From: Clostridium culturomicium
Lineage (GTDB): Bacteria > Bacillota > Clostridia > Clostridiales > Clostridiaceae
Direction: 5' to 3'
Assembly (NCBI RefSeq): GCF_000821305.1
Contig: NZ_CCXK01000017.1
Location: 932,159-996,158, forward strand
Length of the DNA stretch: 64,000 bases
The translations under genes were made by a program, and so were the position numbers. The notes beneath the pieces are model-generated. The model saw only the letters and a list, made by a program, of their open reading frames with translations, did not search any database and was not told where the DNA came from. Below, piece by piece: positions 55,339 through 64,000 of the stretch. Numbering within the stretch: the first letter of the stretch is position 1; each line of letters begins with the position of its first letter.

Positions 55339-56307
55339 TTAATCTCTAAAATAAAGTATATCAGTTACAGCCCTTTCCCCGTTCCAGTCTGAGGGTTCAT
55401 TAATCACCTGTCCATTAAAATAAAGTGTTGTGGAACCTCCTCCATCAAGGGCATATGCCCATTCACAATCTAGCCTTTTGAACTCTAAGGCTAAATCATA
55501 AAATGAAATTCCATCTGAAATTTTACTTCTTCCATCAGCAACAATTACCACATATTCTAGTGGTCCCTTTTGGCCTATAGCTGTTCTTGGATCTTTTGCA
55601 TCACTATACCAATCTGCATTCCAGCTAACTATTTCTCCATTTTTAATCAAATCAGGTCCAAAATCAAGGGTGTGTCTTCCTCCCATTTGAAGAATCTCTT
55701 CACCTGTTTTTTCTGCCCTGTTAAATATCACAAAATCACCATTATCCTTTATAATTAGTGGAGCAAAATCCATATTTGTAGCTCTATAAAGAATTCCATC
55801 TCTTATGACAAAACTATCTTTATTGAAGCCAGCTGCCGCACCATCCACTGCAAAGACAGCACCATGTCTTTTAGCAATGTCTGAGGTTTTTTCTCTATTA
55901 TTTAGATTAAATTCATCCTTTGCAAAGGCTGACTCCAGCTGCTTTGGATCTTTAATCTTAATGGTTGAAATCCACATTCTTAAATTATTCCTCACCACAG
56001 GCTCAATGGTAATCTTCATTGTTGGCGAACCATAAGACATTATCCCAGTTGTTTGATCCCTTTGAGAATAAGTTTCCTTTGGGAAATCTTCTTGTTCTGT
56101 AGTTACATCACTACTTACAGGAATTATCTCTTCTCCGTGATTTAAATACTTGTTCCATAATCCATTACCTATGTAAACACTGAACCCTAACAAAATTGAA
56201 AGAAGACTAATTAAAGAAACCTTAAATACTATATTACCTTTCACTGCTGGCTTCTTTTCTTTTGCTATGTTATTTTGATTTTCACTACCTACACTCCGCT
56301 TTTTCAT
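55339..56307 (-). CDS. Phosphodiester glycosidase family protein (NAGPA-like)
   Basis: About 322 residues. N-terminal membrane anchor (KVSLISLLSILLGFSVYIG), then the NAGPA-type domain (PF09992): KRHGAVFAVDGAAAGF, the ASPxxA-like DPRTAIGQKG, and the C-terminal hallmark LDGGGSTTLYFNGQVINEPSDWNGERAVTDILYF. Related proteins act on sugar-phosphodiester bonds of surface polymers. The start is uncertain among GTG 56322, ATG 56319 and ATG 56307. Confidence 0.82.
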   Translation of the reverse strand: MKKRSVGSENQNNIAKEKKPAVKGNIVFKVSLISLLSILLGFSVYIGNGLWNKYLNHGEEIIPVSSDVTTEQEDFPKETYSQRDQTTGIMSYGSPTMKITIEPVVRNNLRMWISTIKIKDPKQLESAFAKDEFNLNNREKTSDIAKRHGAVFAVDGAAAGFNKDSFVIRDGILYRATNMDFAPLIIKDNGDFVIFNRAEKTGEEILQMGGRHTLDFGPDLIKNGEIVSWNADWYSDAKDPRTAIGQKGPLEYVVIVADGRSKISDGISFYDLALEFKRLDCEWAYALDGGGSTTLYFNGQVINEPSDWNGERAVTDILYFRD

Positions 56308-56449
56308 TAAATATCTCATCACCTATCTTAATTAAATTTTCACTTTATATTTTACCATATTATTCCATATTCATTCCGTTTTTGTTATTTATTTTAACCT
56401 CTAATAGTTATGTAATATTAATTTTATATTTTCACTTCATTTTATATGA

Positions 56450-57253
56450 TAAAAGAGCAGCTAGAAATTCTTTTAAGACCATCTACCTTGATGCCATCCT
56501 TATTAAAAAGCCACAGCTTCATCTGCTGAGCACTCTTAGGATTCTTAAGTCCAGTTAAAATTGAAGCCTCCATAGATAAGCCTCATCATAGGTATTAATA
56601 CATTTTAATACCTTATCAATAAGCTGCTGATCAGCTCTTATTCCCCTATCATTAATCTCCTGATCTAAAAACCAAAGCTTGTCCTCAAACTTACTAAGCC
56701 TAAACAAATCAAGCTTGTTTCGAATAGTTCTCTCTACCTCTACATCCCTTATGCAGTATGCCTTAAACAAAGCCCACCTTTCTTCAGCATCCGATGGAAA
56801 ATTCCGACTTATCCCCTTATTGAAACCTGTAGCCTTACAAGACATTGAAAAGAACTTTATCAGCTCCTTTCCTTCCTTTAGTTTTCCTTCTTCTAAATTC
56901 ATAGCCTTAGTAACTCCCTCAAGACTTCCTGGAAGCCACAGTTCCAAGGCCTTTACTGCAGTACATCGCCATTGCTTCGGCTTCATAGGCCTTTTAAAAT
57001 ATGCAGCCAGACAAGTTCTTTCAAATGCTGCATTAAAGGCTGTTTTTATAACACTTTCATCGGTAAGAGCCTCAAAAACTTCCCTGGGGAGCACCTCACC
57101 TTTAGCAAAATCTACCATCTTAACTTCCTCATCATCGAAGGCATAACCAAAAAGTAAAATCTCAAAATCCTCCTAATTTGCATAGGCATAAACCCCACAC
57201 TTTGTTAAATCCTTACTTCGATAGGTTTCAATATCAATAGCAAGAGTTCTCAT
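56450..57253 (-). pseudogene. Broken phage-type family A DNA polymerase (exonuclease part)
   Basis: Starts MRTLAIDIETYRSKDLTKCG (exo I motif with DIE) after an AGGAGG site, then hits an in-frame TAG at …VYAYAN-stop-EDFEILLFGYAFDDEEVK. The main open piece (56555-57118) carries KTAFNAAFERTCLAAYF and FKAYCIRDVEVERTIRNKL (exo II/III). A frameshift near 56560 leads into GLKNPKSAQQMKLWLF, after which homology stops; the polymerase palm is missing. Prophage residue. Confidence 0.85.
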
Positions 57254-57583
57254 GTCATGAACCTCCTCAAATTCCCTTTTCTCCAAACTATCAAACCGCT
57301 CTCCGCATCTAGACATGTAATCACTCCTTTACCCTCCCGTGCTATAACATCCCTTACACACTGTTTTATCCATATTATTTCTTTCATACTATTCCTCAAT
57401 ATAATGCTTCAAAGCCTTACGAAGAGTTACCTGAATTCCTGTCTCCACTAGCCTGTCTGAATGTTTCTCATAAAGATTTTGAATAAAACTTTCAATAGCT
57501 AGTTCATTGTCATTCTCTAAAATACTGGCATAATTAGGACATAAAGCAATCATATTCTTCTCACAATCTAAGTCTCCCTCATA
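57254..57583. other. Stretch without an intact gene beside the phage polymerase remnant
   Basis: 330 bases. On the minus strand, fragments such as ESFIQNLYEKHSDRLVETGIQVTL-like coding are visible near 57430-57490, consistent with another decayed phage gene, but no intact frame or clear family. Confidence 0.35.
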
Positions 57584-58131
57584 CTAATTGCCAGCCTCTA
57601 GAGGTATAAAATAAGTAACCTGTAAATTAAGCTTATACGTTCCCTTATCTGTGGTAACTTTAGTTTCACAATTGCTCTCACAGGAGTGCCCGCTTCTTTT
57701 CAAAACACTTTTCTTCCCCTTTGTGCTGCAAATATTATAAAGTTTTCTATAGGGCACCCCTAAGTGATTTCTTTTATAGTCATGGATCTCATTTGCACCC
57801 CTCTCTGAATCGAACTCCAATTCCTCTGGATGATTACTATAGTAATCAACTAAAATTCTAGTGTAATCATTTTCACAAACAACCTTAGCTACTTTAATGA
57901 TTTCCTTATAAATGCATAGAAGATTTTTAAACCCTTCCATAAGCTCCACTTCAGTTGGTACTACCTTTAAATCATAGAAAATTGTATAAAGGGTGCTTCC
58001 TTCTTCTGGGATCTGCCCTAAAGCCTTAACACCTCCGTATCTATGAAGATTTTTGACGCCACCCTTCATTAGCTTTGTCAATATACCTTCAAGCTTCTCC
58101 TCAAAAACCTTACCATAAGCACTCTTATGCC
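57584..58131 (-). CDS. Hypothetical phage-associated protein, start unclear
   Basis: The frame is open from about 58131 (…YVGHKSAYGKVFEEKLEGIL) with no ATG until residue 5 of the TTG-started version at 58081, so the true start or a loss of the start is unclear. The C-terminal third has SGHSCESNCETKV and a beta-rich end. Not recognised. It lies between the HTH protein and the broken polymerase, in the same direction. Confidence 0.4.
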
Positions 58132-58707
58132 CTACATAATTAATTGATGCTCTGACTTTAACTCAGCCACATTAATCCTTAAAATCAAATACAAATTATC
58201 CAAAACTCTTCCACCAACAGTAGTTGGTTTCAAAAATATTTTAATATCCTTATTGTCCTCACTCATATAGTAAGTAACCTTCATATCATTTTTTCTAAAC
58301 CCAAGAGCCTTATAAAAGAAAGCTTGTCCCTTCGTTTCCATAAACTTCTCCAAATGCTCACTTCCCTTCACCGATAAAGCCCTCTTACCACTTAAATTTA
58401 CCTCTTCAAGAACCTTCCCATAGAAATCACTTATCCTCGGAGGCTGATATCCAGGCCTTAGGGTATCAAAATCAAAACTTCTATGAAGAACCACTTCCAA
58501 AGGAAGATTAAAAACTCTAAGCACTTCATCCATCTCCCTACTACTAAGACAGGTTTCCCGTCTCATAATCCTTGTAACCTTAGCCGCATCCCATCCCATC
58601 TCAAGACCAAAGGTCTTTTGATTTAAATTTCTTGAACTGATAATTTTCTTTATAACCTCCACAAAATGAAATTCTAAAAATTCTTTCTCCACATATCTAC
58701 TATTCAT
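58132..58707 (-). CDS. HTH (XRE-like) protein of the prophage remnant
   Basis: 191 residues from MNSRYVEKEF (GGAG 6 bases upstream). Residues ~15-75 form a helix-turn-helix of the Cro/CI type: IISSRNLNQKTFGLEMGWDAAKVTRIMRRE. The rest (DFDTLRPGYQPPRISDFYGKVL…) has no recognised domain. Probably a phage regulator. Confidence 0.6.
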   Translation of the reverse strand: MNSRYVEKEFLEFHFVEVIKKIISSRNLNQKTFGLEMGWDAAKVTRIMRRETCLSSREMDEVLRVFNLPLEVVLHRSFDFDTLRPGYQPPRISDFYGKVLEEVNLSGKRALSVKGSEHLEKFMETKGQAFFYKALGFRKNDMKVTYYMSEDNKDIKIFLKPTTVGGRVLDNLYLILRINVAELKSEHQLIM

Positions 58708-58919
58708 ACTCCGCTCCAATCCTCTAGATTCATCTCATAAATTATTAATAATTTCTTTTATATTTTAACTTGCATATCATTCTAATTTATACCAAATTTC
58801 ATATTTCACCTATTATTTTCTGTATTTTTATGTAATTTCCTCAGATTTATAAGAGAATTTCATTTAATGAAATTTTTGAGATGTTTTTAATGGGTAAGGG
58901 TTGGTGGATTGGGGGTAAA
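58708..58919. other. Gene-free stretch upstream of the HTH protein
   Basis: AT-rich; contains the hairpin GAATTTCATTTAATGAAATTT near 58855 and nothing else I can support. It holds the promoter of the HTH gene and ends at the terminator of the next unit. Confidence 0.4.
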
Positions 58920-58957
58920 AAAATAAACCAAGGATACTTTTAATCCCCTTGGCTTTT
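58920..58957 (-). terminator. Terminator after the acyltransferase pseudogene
   Basis: GCCAAGG-(13 bases)-CCTTGGTT followed by TATTTTTTT on the minus strand. Confidence 0.6.
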
Positions 58958-59077
58958 CTATAGATTTTCAATCTTATGGTTTTGTTTTTTATTTTTTAAT
59001 TATAGCAGATAGTTTCTGTAAGAATATTCTTACATTTTTATGTTTTCTAAAATTCAGAATCAAAACAATATTTATTT

Positions 59078-60140
59078 TCAAAACTCCTTTACTATGCTCT
59101 TATTAACACTAACAATAAAACTAATAATTATTTTAAGAACACCTTTATAAATAAAATTAATTATATATGATGTTGCAACACATAATACAATAAGCCATCC
59201 TAGAATTAATAAAGGATATTTAGGCGAAAACACCCAATCCTTAAAGAAAATCATGTAAAAAAACATGTGTGTAAGCCAAATATTAGTGGAATTTTTTGAG
59301 GAAAATACCAATATTTTTTTATTGTTTTACCTGGCTCTAATAACTTAAATGATATAATAACAGCTACTGCCGTTATTGGATCTATAACAAAGTTCTCTAC
59401 GATAATATTTATAATCATTATAATGATTATTCCAATTGCTCCAATAACCCTTCTTCTTTTTCCTGTTTTTAAAACTTCGTATATTTTTTCTATTATATTT
59501 TCTTTGACAAAAATAACCCCTAAAACAAAAGAAAATAGACATGAACTTAAATTCAGCATCATTTGATATATCATTAATGCTAATTCATTATCAACTGAAA
59601 TATTTCCTCTTATTCCAACTATAAAAGCTAAAAAATACAATATACCAGTTCCTAAAAAAATAAGCTTACTATTATGATTCTTTATAAATCTAACTAAAAC
59701 TGGTGACATTAAAACTAATAAAACATAGCTCTGGAGAAACCACCAGGCTCCATTATAAGACTTTGATAATAAAAAGAAATTTAATAAAAACTCCTTTATA
59801 CTACCTGGATATCTCGAATCCTTAAGTAAAATTCCTAAACCTACAAACAATATCAGTATTATCCAATAGTTTAATAATAATTTGAAAATCCTTTTAATAT
59901 TATGCTTAAAACTTAACTTTCCCTCTTTACTACTCATCGCTAAGCCATATCCACTACAAAATAGATATATAGATACACAGCAGCCTGAAAGTAGAGAAAT
60001 ATAGTATACAAGGTTTGTCCTATAATGATTATTGATTCAAATAATCCCACATAATCCTTCGTATTAAATAAATGTAACCATAATAGAAATATCATTGCTA
60101 AACCCTTTAGCATATTAGTATCTTTTTGGGTTAAATGCAT
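59078..60140 (-). pseudogene. Frameshifted acyltransferase-3 family membrane protein
   Basis: Three overlapping pieces in different frames make one protein. MHLTQKDTNMLKGLAMIFLLWLHLF (60140-59940) continues in another frame as …IYLFCSGYGLAMSSKEGKLSFKHNIKRI (59937 onward), and then again as FSSKNSTNIWLTHMFFYMIF (59311-59078). The acyltransferase-3 signature SGYGL sits on the first frameshift. A working version would be ~350 residues and acetylate a surface polysaccharide. Two frameshifts mean it is inactive unless the assembly is wrong. Confidence 0.82.
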
Positions 60141-60236
60141 AAATTCCCCCTCTTAAAACAATAAAACTTAATTCACTAACATATCTAATGGCAATCTCAA
60201 ATTCACAAGGCTGAAAGACCAGCATCAACAATAATT

Positions 60237-62072
60237 TTAATCTATTAAGCCCATTCTATACTTAAAACTTAATACACCTCTATCTAAAAGCTGCTCATAA
60301 ATTTGCATACTTTTTATATACATTACTTCAGTCTTTGTTGGTATAAAAATTTCTACTTCATCATAAACTTCTGGATTGTCAATCAATTCAACTCTAATTT
60401 TATATTTTCCAGATTTCCTCTCAGTAATCACCAACTTATTATTTTCAAATTTAAATACATCTTTACCATTAATAATAGAAACTTTGCAATCCTCAAGCGT
60501 TAGTTTATCATTGATATTGGGATATGAATAAACATTCAAGGGAATATAACTTTCATCTAACACTGTATATCTATAAATAAATATTTCACTTTCATTATCC
60601 ATCATTAATTTGATATACTGTGTATCTAAAGCATTAACCTGATTAAATACCTCAAGTTCACAAAGACCTGGCTCATCCCCCTCAAATTCTATTATTTGAA
60701 ATTCAACATATTCAATATCATTTTTCACTGGAAATTCCACCTTGGTTTCAGAACCATTTTTATTAAGCTTTTCAACTATTACTTCACTTCCATCACTAAA
60801 TGTTATCTTTCCTTTTATAATATTATCCTCTAAACTAAAATTATCATAAAAAGAAAGTGAATAGATATCACTTGGCTTTTTAAAGGTTACCCTCACTGTT
60901 TTTTCTCTATCCTCTAATTCTGGTAACCATACACATTTATCAAATATAGAAGGTTTTCTTATAGTTATATCTGATGAATCAATTAGTTTAAAATCTGTTA
61001 GATATTTCCCTTCTCCTGATGAAACCTCTATTAAACCATCATATGCAATACTGCCTGTATTCCTTTCCCAAAATACTTGATCTGAATTTGCAATATTGAC
61101 CATGCGGGTATAAGCTTGTTGCGAATCATGTTCCTTTAATGCTTCATATAAAAGATTACTTCTTTTTGTATAACCCAGCATATTTTTATTAACAGGAAAC
61201 CTTACTCTATCTTCCCAATTATAGTTTGGAATATCTAATTCATATGTTACATTATCAATTGATTCTCTAGCCGGTAAAAGTGTGGATTCCAAATTGTAGG
61301 AGTAAAAATCATCTGTAGCATACCATGCTGTATTATATGCAAATCCTTTAAATACTAATGGATTATACTCTTGATTTTTCTTTAGTATTTCACCCATAAC
61401 CTCTTCAAAAATTAAAGAAGTTGTTCTATGATCTGGATGTGCATCAAAATCTACCGCAAATATCATCTCAGGTAAATATTCTAAGATTACATCTTTTACA
61501 TCCATCTTATAATTGTCTCTGGTATACTCTGAACTAGTATTAGATATCATCTTTCTAAAATCTTCTTTTTCTTTTATCCCATAAGTTTCCGTATTACCTA
61601 TATTGGATTTTATTATTTCATCTTCTGGAGCATGGTATATGTGTTTATAATCTGTGTCCCATTGGTCCCCATACCCTAGAAATACTACATTATCTTCATC
61701 AACGCCTAAGCTTTTCATAGCATTAACAGCTTCATTAATTCTTATTGAGCCTTTATCATAATAATCTCCATTTGTTGTAAATACTACTATAACTTCAGAA
61801 CCATTCTGTACAAAGTTGTTTATTGTTGCTCCAGCAATATTTATTTCATCATCCTGATGAGGAGCAATAATCATAACTTTCTTACTTGAAAACTCCGATA
61901 AATTACAAAAGCTATTATTAAAATTATCTCCATAGTCACAAAAATATAACATCGGCATTGGTATCAATCCCAGTACTATCAATATTATAGTGAATATTAA
62001 TATTTTTTTTAATATCCGCTTATGTTTTTTAATATGACAGTTGCTAATATCATTAGGGGAAACTTTATTCAT
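60237..62072 (-). CDS. PIG-L family deacetylase with C-terminal beta domains
   Basis: 611 residues. N-terminal membrane anchor (about 23-45), then a LmbE/PIG-L domain: MIIAPHQDDEINIAGATI (metal site), VVVFTTNGDY and VDFDAHPDHRTTSLIF. The C-terminal ~270 residues are beta-rich, with a galactose-binding-like block (VRVTFKKPSDIYSLSFYDNF … VEFQIIEFEGDEPGLCELEVFN). Likely deacetylates a cell-surface N-acetyl sugar outside the cell. Site AAGGAGG. Confidence 0.82.
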   Translation of the reverse strand: MNKVSPNDISNCHIKKHKRILKKILIFTIILIVLGLIPMPMLYFCDYGDNFNNSFCNLSEFSSKKVMIIAPHQDDEINIAGATINNFVQNGSEVIVVFTTNGDYYDKGSIRINEAVNAMKSLGVDEDNVVFLGYGDQWDTDYKHIYHAPEDEIIKSNIGNTETYGIKEKEDFRKMISNTSSEYTRDNYKMDVKDVILEYLPEMIFAVDFDAHPDHRTTSLIFEEVMGEILKKNQEYNPLVFKGFAYNTAWYATDDFYSYNLESTLLPARESIDNVTYELDIPNYNWEDRVRFPVNKNMLGYTKRSNLLYEALKEHDSQQAYTRMVNIANSDQVFWERNTGSIAYDGLIEVSSGEGKYLTDFKLIDSSDITIRKPSIFDKCVWLPELEDREKTVRVTFKKPSDIYSLSFYDNFSLEDNIIKGKITFSDGSEVIVEKLNKNGSETKVEFPVKNDIEYVEFQIIEFEGDEPGLCELEVFNQVNALDTQYIKLMMDNESEIFIYRYTVLDESYIPLNVYSYPNINDKLTLEDCKVSIINGKDVFKFENNKLVITERKSGKYKIRVELIDNPEVYDEVEIFIPTKTEVMYIKSMQIYEQLLDRGVLSFKYRMGLID

Positions 62073-62149
62073 AATACCTCCTTAAAAACTTCAAACTTTA
62101 ATATATTATTCAAACTTATCTTTTTCTATTTACAATTCATCTATAATCC

Positions 62150-62690
62150 ATCCCACATTTCAATGGATTATTGTGTTAATATAGCTACAATATGCACGTG
62201 GATAAAAGTATACCGTGAAGATGCCATACTAATCCTATGAAGAATTAAGAAAAAGACTATTTCATAGGAAACTGCTCAAAGCGCTTGATAAAGAAAAAAG
62301 GATTTCCAAAAATGAAGTAACATTATTTGCGAAGGAAATAGATTAGATATATATCATTTTATCCAAAAGCATAAATCAGAATTTAGTATAAAATGTCTAC
62401 TAAGAAAGTTTAAACTTTCACCTAATGCCTACTATAACTTCCTTAAGGATAGGAAGTATAATTATCATACACAGAAACAAGCTAAGCTACTAAGCTTAAG
62501 GAGTTCTACCACAAGAGCAATGAGGTTATCGACTATAACAATATGAGGATATATCTTAAAAGAGAGGTGTTATCCACAGTAGCCTAACAGTACATAAATA
62601 AGGAGTTAAAATTATTTTCTATAGTTAGAAAATTCAAATACATCATATTTGCAACTAAATTTAAAAGCTTTTATTACATACTACCCTTAT
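62150..62690 (+). pseudogene. IS3-family transposase remnant
   Basis: Plus-strand fragments in several frames: an OrfA-like YCVNIATICTWIKVYREDA near 62170, an OrfB-like KCLLRKFKLSPNAYYNFLKDRKY near 62390, and EFYHKSNEVIDYNNMRIYLKREV-stop-QYINKELKLFSIVRKF near 62500-62640, which matches the usual IS3 pattern of YGYRRM…HKYMNKELKL. The catalytic DDE part is gone. Confidence 0.75.
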
Positions 62691-63255
62691 ACATAAATCA
62701 TATAACTTAGGACTTATAAAAAATAATATAAATGTAACTTTATCTTTTAGTGAAAATAATGTATTTTTTAATATATTTTTAAAATTTTCACTAAAGCTAG
62801 CTTTTAGTATATTTATAACTTTATCTTGGTCGGATTTATCCATTTCTTTTCTTACCTCAAAATAATATAAAAAAACAAGTATTCATATATTACTTCAACT
62901 TCTTTGTATATATACTCTAGGTTTAATGATCTCAAAAATTTTATTCTATCATCTACTGCTAAAAGATCCTCCAATCTTCTTATACTAAATTTGCTATTCA
63001 TTATAATTCCTGGTCTTTACATATAATAATACAATTTGCATGATATATAATTTTTTTAGATCTATATAGTATTCTATGAGCTATAAAGTTATCTTCATGT
63101 AATTTCCCCTCGAAACATCTTATATTCTCAATTATTACTCTCTTAATTAACTTATTCCAAGAATAAATTAATACTCCTTTCCCACTCCTATTTAACCCTT
63201 CTAGAGCTTTAGTATTACTGATTAATTCTATTTTATTTATATTTAAATCAATCAT
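62661..63255 (-). pseudogene. Broken family 2 glycosyltransferase (C-terminal half)
   Basis: 63255-63001 encodes WNKLIKRVIIENIRCFEGKLHEDNFIAHRILYRSKKIIYHAN, the common GT2 stretch that usually reads WNKLYKRELFENIRFPEGKIHEDE. It then continues through a stop and frameshift as FSIRRLEDLLAVDDRIKFLRSL and MDKSDQDKVINILK to 62661. The N-terminal nucleotide-sugar domain is missing; the IS3 remnant lies at its end. Confidence 0.75.
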
Positions 63256-63284
63256 CTATACACCTCTAACCAATTTTTTCCTAT

Positions 63285-64000
63285 TCACTTTGAAACACTA
63301 ACTTCCTGAATATCATCATTTTCTATACTGTAATATTTCATACTATCAATTTTTTTTACTTCAGGTAATACTACATGACCCCACCATCTATGAGTCCAAG
63401 CTGACTTTTCATGCTCTTCTTCTTTATTTATAACTTGAAAATTCAATGCATTGCCTACACCATCTATATCATTAAAGGCTCCAAGTTTATTTATTTGTGT
63501 TAAAGCAAATACTGCAGTATACTTTCCAGGAGCCAAACTTCTTATATCTAACTCAAAGTTATCTTCATATTCATTACTTGCAATTATACTTTCAAAAGGT
63601 TCCGAAAAAGTTGTTCCTGCTGGAGTATTATCTGAATATAGAATTTCTACCCTTAACCTTAAATTATTAATATTCTTATATGCCTTCCATTTTAATGAAA
63701 ACTTTAATATATCATCAGAATTAAAAATGCAATCTTTATTCCATTTTATTTTACAACTAATCATTGAAGCTGCCTGAACAATTCCCTGTCTTCTTTCTTG
63801 CTTAGTGAAATCTACAAAATCTCCTATTTCATTATTATTATCCATATATATTTTTACACCTTCATCAACGTCACCATCATAAATAATTTTACCATGGTCC
63901 ATTACAATTACTCTATTACATAACTGTTGAATAGTTCTCATACTATGACTTACATAAATTACTGTTCTTCCTTCACCTGCAACATCTTCCATCTTTCCTA
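63285..64000 (-). CDS. Wzt-like polysaccharide ABC exporter ATPase, 3' part
   Basis: About 238 codons are visible and the gene continues past the right edge (reading …GKMEDVAGEGRTVIYVSHSM without a real start). The H-loop VSHSM and D-loop region of the ATPase are present. The remaining ~180 residues form the C-terminal carbohydrate-binding domain of Wzt/TagH-type proteins (LKFSLKWKAYKNINNLRLRVEI … LAPGKYTAVFALTQ … ALNFQV). Exports an undecaprenyl-linked glycan. Confidence 0.85.
   Translation of the reverse strand, partial: GKMEDVAGEGRTVIYVSHSMRTIQQLCNRVIVMDHGKIIYDGDVDEGVKIYMDNNNEIGDFVDFTKQERRQGIVQAASMISCKIKWNKDCIFNSDDILKFSLKWKAYKNINNLRLRVEILYSDNTPAGTTFSEPFESIIASNEYEDNFELDIRSLAPGKYTAVFALTQINKLGAFNDIDGVGNALNFQVINKEEEHEKSAWTHRWWGHVVLPEVKKIDSMKYYSIENDDIQEVSVSK

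Overview
The window is AT-rich, with strong Shine-Dalgarno sites, ATG/TTG/GTG starts, mostly minus-strand genes and gene families typical of Clostridium sensu stricto (glgBCDAP, citrate lyase with a CitX-CitG fusion, DUF1846, lasso-type RiPP enzymes of Firmicutes). I read it as the chromosome of a fermentative, saccharolytic and citrate-using Clostridium. The species cannot be fixed from the sequence.

Layout. 1-2.4 kb: 5' part of a PglX-type adenine methyltransferase (BREX family) running off the left edge. 2.5-3.6 kb: a small gene and three identical tRNA-Lys(CTT) genes in ~290-bp tandem repeats. 3.7-8.4 kb: a PLP racemase, an O-antigen-ligase-like membrane protein, an MTA/SAH-nucleosidase-like protein and hypotheticals. 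8.5-17.8 kb: a citrate fermentation locus (citD-citE-citF, 2-hydroxycarboxylate transporter, small membrane protein, citC, citXG) with a GntR/FCD regulator and repeated TTGTATACAA-type sites in the 1.1-kb leader. 18-26.5 kb: complete glycogen operon glgB-glgC-glgD-glgA-glgP, with a 250-bp hairpin-rich element between glgD and glgA. 26.8-40.6 kb: polysaccharide deacetylase, asparaginase, MATE pump, paralogous small membrane proteins, two GAF proteins, holin-like protein, DUF1846 protein, M48 protease, nitronate monooxygenase-like protein. 40.7-46.2 kb: two-component system plus three-gene ABC-2 exporter.

46.8-54 kb is the most interesting part: an RiPP-like cluster. It has two Cys-rich precursor-like peptides with a lasso-type leader (W-x-NP-x-LK-x-L-x4-T), a PqqD-like recognition protein (B1), a transglutaminase-like B2 leader peptidase, two HPr-kinase-like proteins, a PF14907-type nucleotidyltransferase and an ABC exporter. 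No lasso cyclase (asparagine-synthetase-like) and no radical SAM enzyme are present. The predicted cores are 62 and 72 residues, far longer than lasso cores, and both end in Cys-x7-Tyr. This may be a RiPP type not covered by the lasso class.

54.2-64 kb: an alpha/beta hydrolase, a phosphodiester glycosidase, a decayed prophage fragment (broken DNA polymerase, HTH protein), and a decaying cell-surface polysaccharide region (frameshifted acyltransferase, PIG-L deacetylase, IS3 remnant, broken glycosyltransferase, Wzt-like ATPase running off the right edge). Several non-coding repeat families recur between genes across the window.
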